Positions 7,218-10,060 of a stretch of 10,060 bases of DNA are shown here, piece after piece. Both the position numbers and the translations under genes were made by a program. Each line of letters starts with the position of its first letter. The first letter of the stretch is position 1. This stretch comes from Myxococcales bacterium. GTDB lineage: Bacteria; Myxococcota_C; UBA6777. The DNA lies in NCBI GenBank assembly GCA_027005175.1, contig JALTMC010000695.1:1-10060 (forward strand), written 5' to 3'. The notes beneath the pieces were generated by a model. That model made no database searches, was not told where the DNA came from, and saw only the letters and a list, made by a program, of their open reading frames with translations.

Positions 7218-7236
7218 AAAGAGTCACCTCCTCTTT
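7218..7236 (+). terminator. Weak hairpin after lipoprotein-like gene B
   Basis: AAAGAG (7218-7223) can pair with CTCTTT (7231-7236) around a 7-nt loop, starting 4 nt after the stop codon. The stem is short and AT-rich and no long T run follows, so termination is only possible. Confidence 0.25.
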
Positions 7237-7269
7237 ATGAACGAGTGAGGGTGTTGCCTCTGTCATGCT

Positions 7270-7295
7270 TAAGCCGAACCAAAACAATTGGCTTA
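7270..7295 (+). other. Small inverted repeat between gene B and ftsH
   Basis: TAAGCCGA (7270-7277) pairs with TTGGCTTA (7288-7295), including one G-U pair, around a 10-nt loop. No T run follows, so it is not a standard terminator. It may be a regulatory structure or chance. Confidence 0.3.
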
Positions 7296-7338
7296 CTCCA
7301 CAATCATAATATAGGGGGGTTTGAAACACGCCTTGTTC

Positions 7339-7366
7339 TTGCCCCTCAGAAAAGAATGGTTATACT
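7339..7366 (+). promoter_or_regulatory. ftsH: Candidate promoter of ftsH-folP
   Basis: TATACT (7361-7366) matches the -10 consensus at 5 of 6 positions. TTGCCC (7339-7344) lies 16 bp upstream and matches the -35 consensus at 4 of 6. This would give a leader of about 75 nt. The heat-shock sigma-32 type often seen for ftsH was not evident here. Confidence 0.4.
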
Positions 7367-7435
7367 CTCCGTTGTAACGCTATACAGACGGTCTTTGAAG
7401 GGCATCATGTGTAGCTGGAGATAGACTTCACGCGT

Positions 7436-7440
7436 AGGAG
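7436..7440 (+). promoter_or_regulatory. ftsH: Ribosome binding site that sets the ftsH start
   Basis: AGGAG lies 7 nt before the TTG at 7448 but only 1 nt before the in-frame TTG at 7442. Normal spacing favours 7448. Confidence 0.65.
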
Positions 7441-7447
7441 CTTGAGA

Positions 7448-9421
7448 TTGAAACAATCACATAGAACACTCATCCTTTGGGTTGTACTGATATTGCTGTT
7501 CGTCTTTATTTATCAGCTATTCAGCCCTAAAAATCCGGGAAAGCCCATTGCATTTACGGACTTTATCCAAAAAGTAAAGAACAGCGATGTTAAGGAAGTC
7601 ACCATTCGGGGGCAGGTATACACAGGAACCCTGCGAGACACGACAAAGTTCCGCACCATTGGAATCAAACCCAACGAAAAGTTTAATAATTTCTTGGTGT
7701 CAAAGAAGGTAAAGGTCAGCTACAAACGTGTTCAAGTCAACTCATTCTGGCAGACACTGATCATCTCCTGGCTCCCATTCATCTTCATCATAGCCATCAC
7801 AATCATGTTCTTCCGGCAACTTCAAGCCGGTAGTGGTAAGGCGATGTCCTTTGGAAAGAGCCGCGCCAAGCTATTGAATGACCACCACAACAAAGTCACA
7901 TTTGCAGACGTTGCAGGAGTAGAGGAGGCGAAAGAGGAGCTTGAAGAGATTGTCCAGTTCCTCAAAGATCCAAAGAAGTTCACTCGCTTGGGAGGCCGTA
8001 TCCCCAAGGGTGTTCTTTTGATGGGTCAACCCGGTACAGGAAAAACCTTGCTCGGCCGAGCCGTCGCAGGTGAAGCGGGTGTTCCCTTCTTCAGTATCTC
8101 TGGTTCAGACTTTGTTGAGATGTTCGTGGGTGTGGGTGCGAGTCGTGTCCGCGACCTCTTCGAGCAAGGAAAAAAGAACGCACCTTGTATCGTCTTTATT
8201 GACGAGATCGATGCTGTGGGTCGTCACCGTGGTGCAGGCTTGGGTGGTGGACATGATGAGCGCGAGCAAACCTTGAACCAGCTTTTGGTGGAGATGGATG
8301 GATTTGAATCCAACGAGGGAGTCATCCTCGTCGCAGCCACCAACCGTCCCGATGTTTTGGACCCGGCACTGCTTCGCCCCGGCCGCTTTGACCGACGGGT
8401 GGTTGTACCTCTCCCCGACCTCCATGGCCGTGAAAAGATCCTTCAGGTCCATACCCGTCGCACTCCGATGAGTGATGATGTGGATCTGGAGGTGATTGCA
8501 AGAGGAACACCTGGTTTCTCCGGTGCCGACTTAGAAAACCTCGTGAATGAGGCAGCTTTGATGGCCGCTCGTGAAAATCACGACCGTCTGCATATGGAAC
8601 ACTTTGAAGAGTCAAAAGACAAAGTCGTGATGGGTCGAGAGCGTCGCTCCATGATCTTGAATGAAGATGAAAAGCGACGCACCGCTGTCCACGAAGTAGG
8701 TCATGCCCTCGTTGGCAAGATCCTCCCCGACGCCGACCCCGTCCACAAAGTAACAGTCATTCCCCGTGGTCGTGCCTTGGGCGTGACCATGATCCTCCCC
8801 GCCGAAGACTCCAAAGGGGTTTATTACAAAAAGCATATGAAGGCACGCATCGCCACCTTGATGGGTGGACGCACCGCTGACGAACTCATCTATGGAGAGC
8901 AAAGCTCAGGAGCCTCCGATGACATTAAGCGAGCCACTTCGTATGCTCGTAAGATGGTCTGTGAATGGGGAATGAGTGATAAGATCGGTCCTCTCACCTT
9001 TGGCGAACAACAAGAGCAGGTGTTTTTGGGTAGAGAGATCTCCCGAAATCGAGACTTTTCGGAATCAACCGCAGTCGCGATCGACGAAGAAGTGCACCGA
9101 ATTGTGACCGAGGGTTATGAGTCTGCAAAGAAGATCCTGACAGACAACAAAGAGCTTGTCATCAAAATAGCTGATGAACTCACCTCACGTGAGGTACTCA
9201 GCAGTGGAGAACTTGATTTATTGATTGATGGAAAAGAGCTGCCTCCCCCCAAAGCAACGGAAGAGAAGCCAGCCAATTCCAAACCTGATCTCCCTGCTCC
9301 TGCTTCCGAGCAGGAACAAGAGACAGAGTCTACTGAGACATCCGACTCTGACGATTCAACCAAAGAGCCCCTCCCTCACTTCAGCCTCGACAAGGGTGAA
9401 TCGGGAGGCTCTGAAGCCTAG
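7448..9421 (+). CDS. ftsH: ATP-dependent zinc metalloprotease FtsH
   Basis: FtsH is a hexameric membrane AAA+ protease that extracts and degrades misassembled membrane proteins and some cytosolic regulators. From TTG 7448 it has 657 residues. Transmembrane helices are at about 8-25 and 100-122, with a short periplasmic domain between them. The AAA+ domain has Walker A GQPGTGKT (193-200), the FVG pore loop (226-228), Walker B VFIDEID (249-255) and the second region of homology with RPGRFDR (310-316). The zinc site is HEVGH (415-419), with Asp492 in SGASDDI as the third ligand. The last 60 or so residues are an acidic, Pro-, Ser- and Glu-rich tail, probably disordered. Two usually constant positions differ: Walker A is normally GPPGTGKT and the zinc motif HEAGH. 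All catalytic residues remain, so it should be active. folP follows 10 nt after the stop, suggesting co-transcription. A start at 7442 (659 residues) is possible. Confidence 0.96.
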   Translation: MKQSHRTLILWVVLILLFVFIYQLFSPKNPGKPIAFTDFIQKVKNSDVKEVTIRGQVYTGTLRDTTKFRTIGIKPNEKFNNFLVSKKVKVSYKRVQVNSFWQTLIISWLPFIFIIAITIMFFRQLQAGSGKAMSFGKSRAKLLNDHHNKVTFADVAGVEEAKEELEEIVQFLKDPKKFTRLGGRIPKGVLLMGQPGTGKTLLGRAVAGEAGVPFFSISGSDFVEMFVGVGASRVRDLFEQGKKNAPCIVFIDEIDAVGRHRGAGLGGGHDEREQTLNQLLVEMDGFESNEGVILVAATNRPDVLDPALLRPGRFDRRVVVPLPDLHGREKILQVHTRRTPMSDDVDLEVIARGTPGFSGADLENLVNEAALMAARENHDRLHMEHFEESKDKVVMGRERRSMILNEDEKRRTAVHEVGHALVGKILPDADPVHKVTVIPRGRALGVTMILPAEDSKGVYYKKHMKARIATLMGGRTADELIYGEQSSGASDDIKRATSYARKMVCEWGMSDKIGPLTFGEQQEQVFLGREISRNRDFSESTAVAIDEEVHRIVTEGYESAKKILTDNKELVIKIADELTSREVLSSGELDLLIDGKELPPPKATEEKPANSKPDLPAPASEQEQETESTETSDSDDSTKEPLPHFSLDKGESGGSEA

Positions 9422-9431
9422 CGATAAACTG

Positions 9432-10060
9432 ATGCCCCTCCACAACAACCCTGTCCGTCATATTCCTCTTAAGAGCCCCCGCTCCGCCTCTGTCCGCTTG
9501 TTTCGCCTTCCTTCCCAACCAACCCCCAGCCGAAATTTTGCGACAGAGGAGCTTACCTTCGATGGCGGTATTGAAGGAGAGTGGGTCAAGATCGATGGTT
9601 TATTGCAGAGTGAAGTCACGACCCTACAACATCTCTATGAGCGGGAATGCAATGGATTAACCGCATCTCCTGTACAAACCGTGGACGCATCCTCTCCAAC
9701 ACTGTTACTGGAATATCATATCCTCCGATTGTTTCGATGTGTGGAGCGATTGGAGCCCAGACACTCCGCCAAAGAGGCTCTGCGCCAGTGGTTGACACAT
9801 ATGACCCAGTCACCAGTTCCATGGCATTTCAGACAAGGCTCTTTGTCGTTTGATATAGGCCGCCCCAGGCTCATGGGGATTGTCAACCTAACCCCCGACT
9901 CCTTTTCCGATGGAGGCCAGTTTCACAACCCCCAACAAGCGATCAACCACGCCCTGCAGTTGATCGAGGACGGCGCTGAGATCATCGACATTGGTGGAGA
10001 GTCTACACGTCCGGGGGCGCAGCAAATCACAGCAGAGCAGGAATGTGCACGGGTCCTACC
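9432..10060 (+). CDS. folP: Dihydropteroate synthase with N-terminal extension, 3' end beyond the window
   Basis: FolP condenses dihydropterin pyrophosphate with p-aminobenzoate to form dihydropteroate in folate synthesis. It is the sulfonamide target. The frame is open from ATG 9432 to the window end (209 codons). The first DHPS signature, LMGIVNLTPDSFSDGG, is at residues 147-162 and the second, DIGGESTRPG, at 186-195, both in perfect form, so the TIM-barrel domain starts near residue 140. Standard DHPS begins only about 10-20 residues before the first signature, so about 125 residues are extra. That extension has no signal peptide or obvious catalytic motif and looks like a small mixed alpha/beta domain. 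Some deltaproteobacterial DHPS proteins carry such an extension, as far as I recall. The start is 10 nt after the ftsH stop. There is no clear ribosome site, so coupling to ftsH is likely. A shorter start inside the frame cannot be excluded. Confidence 0.9.
   Translation, partial: MPLHNNPVRHIPLKSPRSASVRLFRLPSQPTPSRNFATEELTFDGGIEGEWVKIDGLLQSEVTTLQHLYERECNGLTASPVQTVDASSPTLLLEYHILRLFRCVERLEPRHSAKEALRQWLTHMTQSPVPWHFRQGSLSFDIGRPRLMGIVNLTPDSFSDGGQFHNPQQAINHALQLIEDGAEIIDIGGESTRPGAQQITAEQECARVL

Overview
The window looks like chromosomal sequence from a deltaproteobacterial-type organism, most likely Myxococcota or a close relative. Three things suggest this: a secreted cysteine-rich repeat protein, a remnant of a MopE-like DxDCDG protein, and a tilS/ftsH/folP neighbourhood. 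Base composition looks moderate, not the very high GC of classic myxobacteria. The lineage is an inference from gene content only.

Layout. (1) 1-1836, minus strand: a 612-codon open frame with a signal peptide and at least 11 six-cysteine modules of about 44 residues. It runs off the left edge of the window and has a good promoter at 1881-1909. (2) 1837-2362: an intergenic stretch holding that promoter and, on the plus strand, a broken remnant of a MopE-like protein. (3) 2363-4210, plus: uvrC, complete, followed by a 33-bp-period direct repeat that covers its stop codon. (4) 4473-7214, plus: a tight three-gene group of lipoprotein-like gene A, tilS, and lipoprotein-like gene B. A and B are clear paralogues of unknown function, with tilS between them. 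(5) 7215-7447: an intergenic region with a candidate promoter for ftsH. (6) 7448-9421: ftsH with a TTG start. (7) 9432 to the right edge: the 5' part of folP, which carries an N-terminal extension of about 140 residues.

Function. UvrC (excision repair), TilS (tRNA-Ile lysidinylation), FtsH (membrane protein quality control) and FolP (folate synthesis) are conserved housekeeping genes, and tilS, ftsH and folP are often neighbours in bacteria. The unusual content is the envelope material around them: the cysteine-rich repeat protein, the MopE-like remnant, and the paralogous pair wrapped around tilS. I see no RNA gene, insertion sequence, CRISPR array or phage gene.
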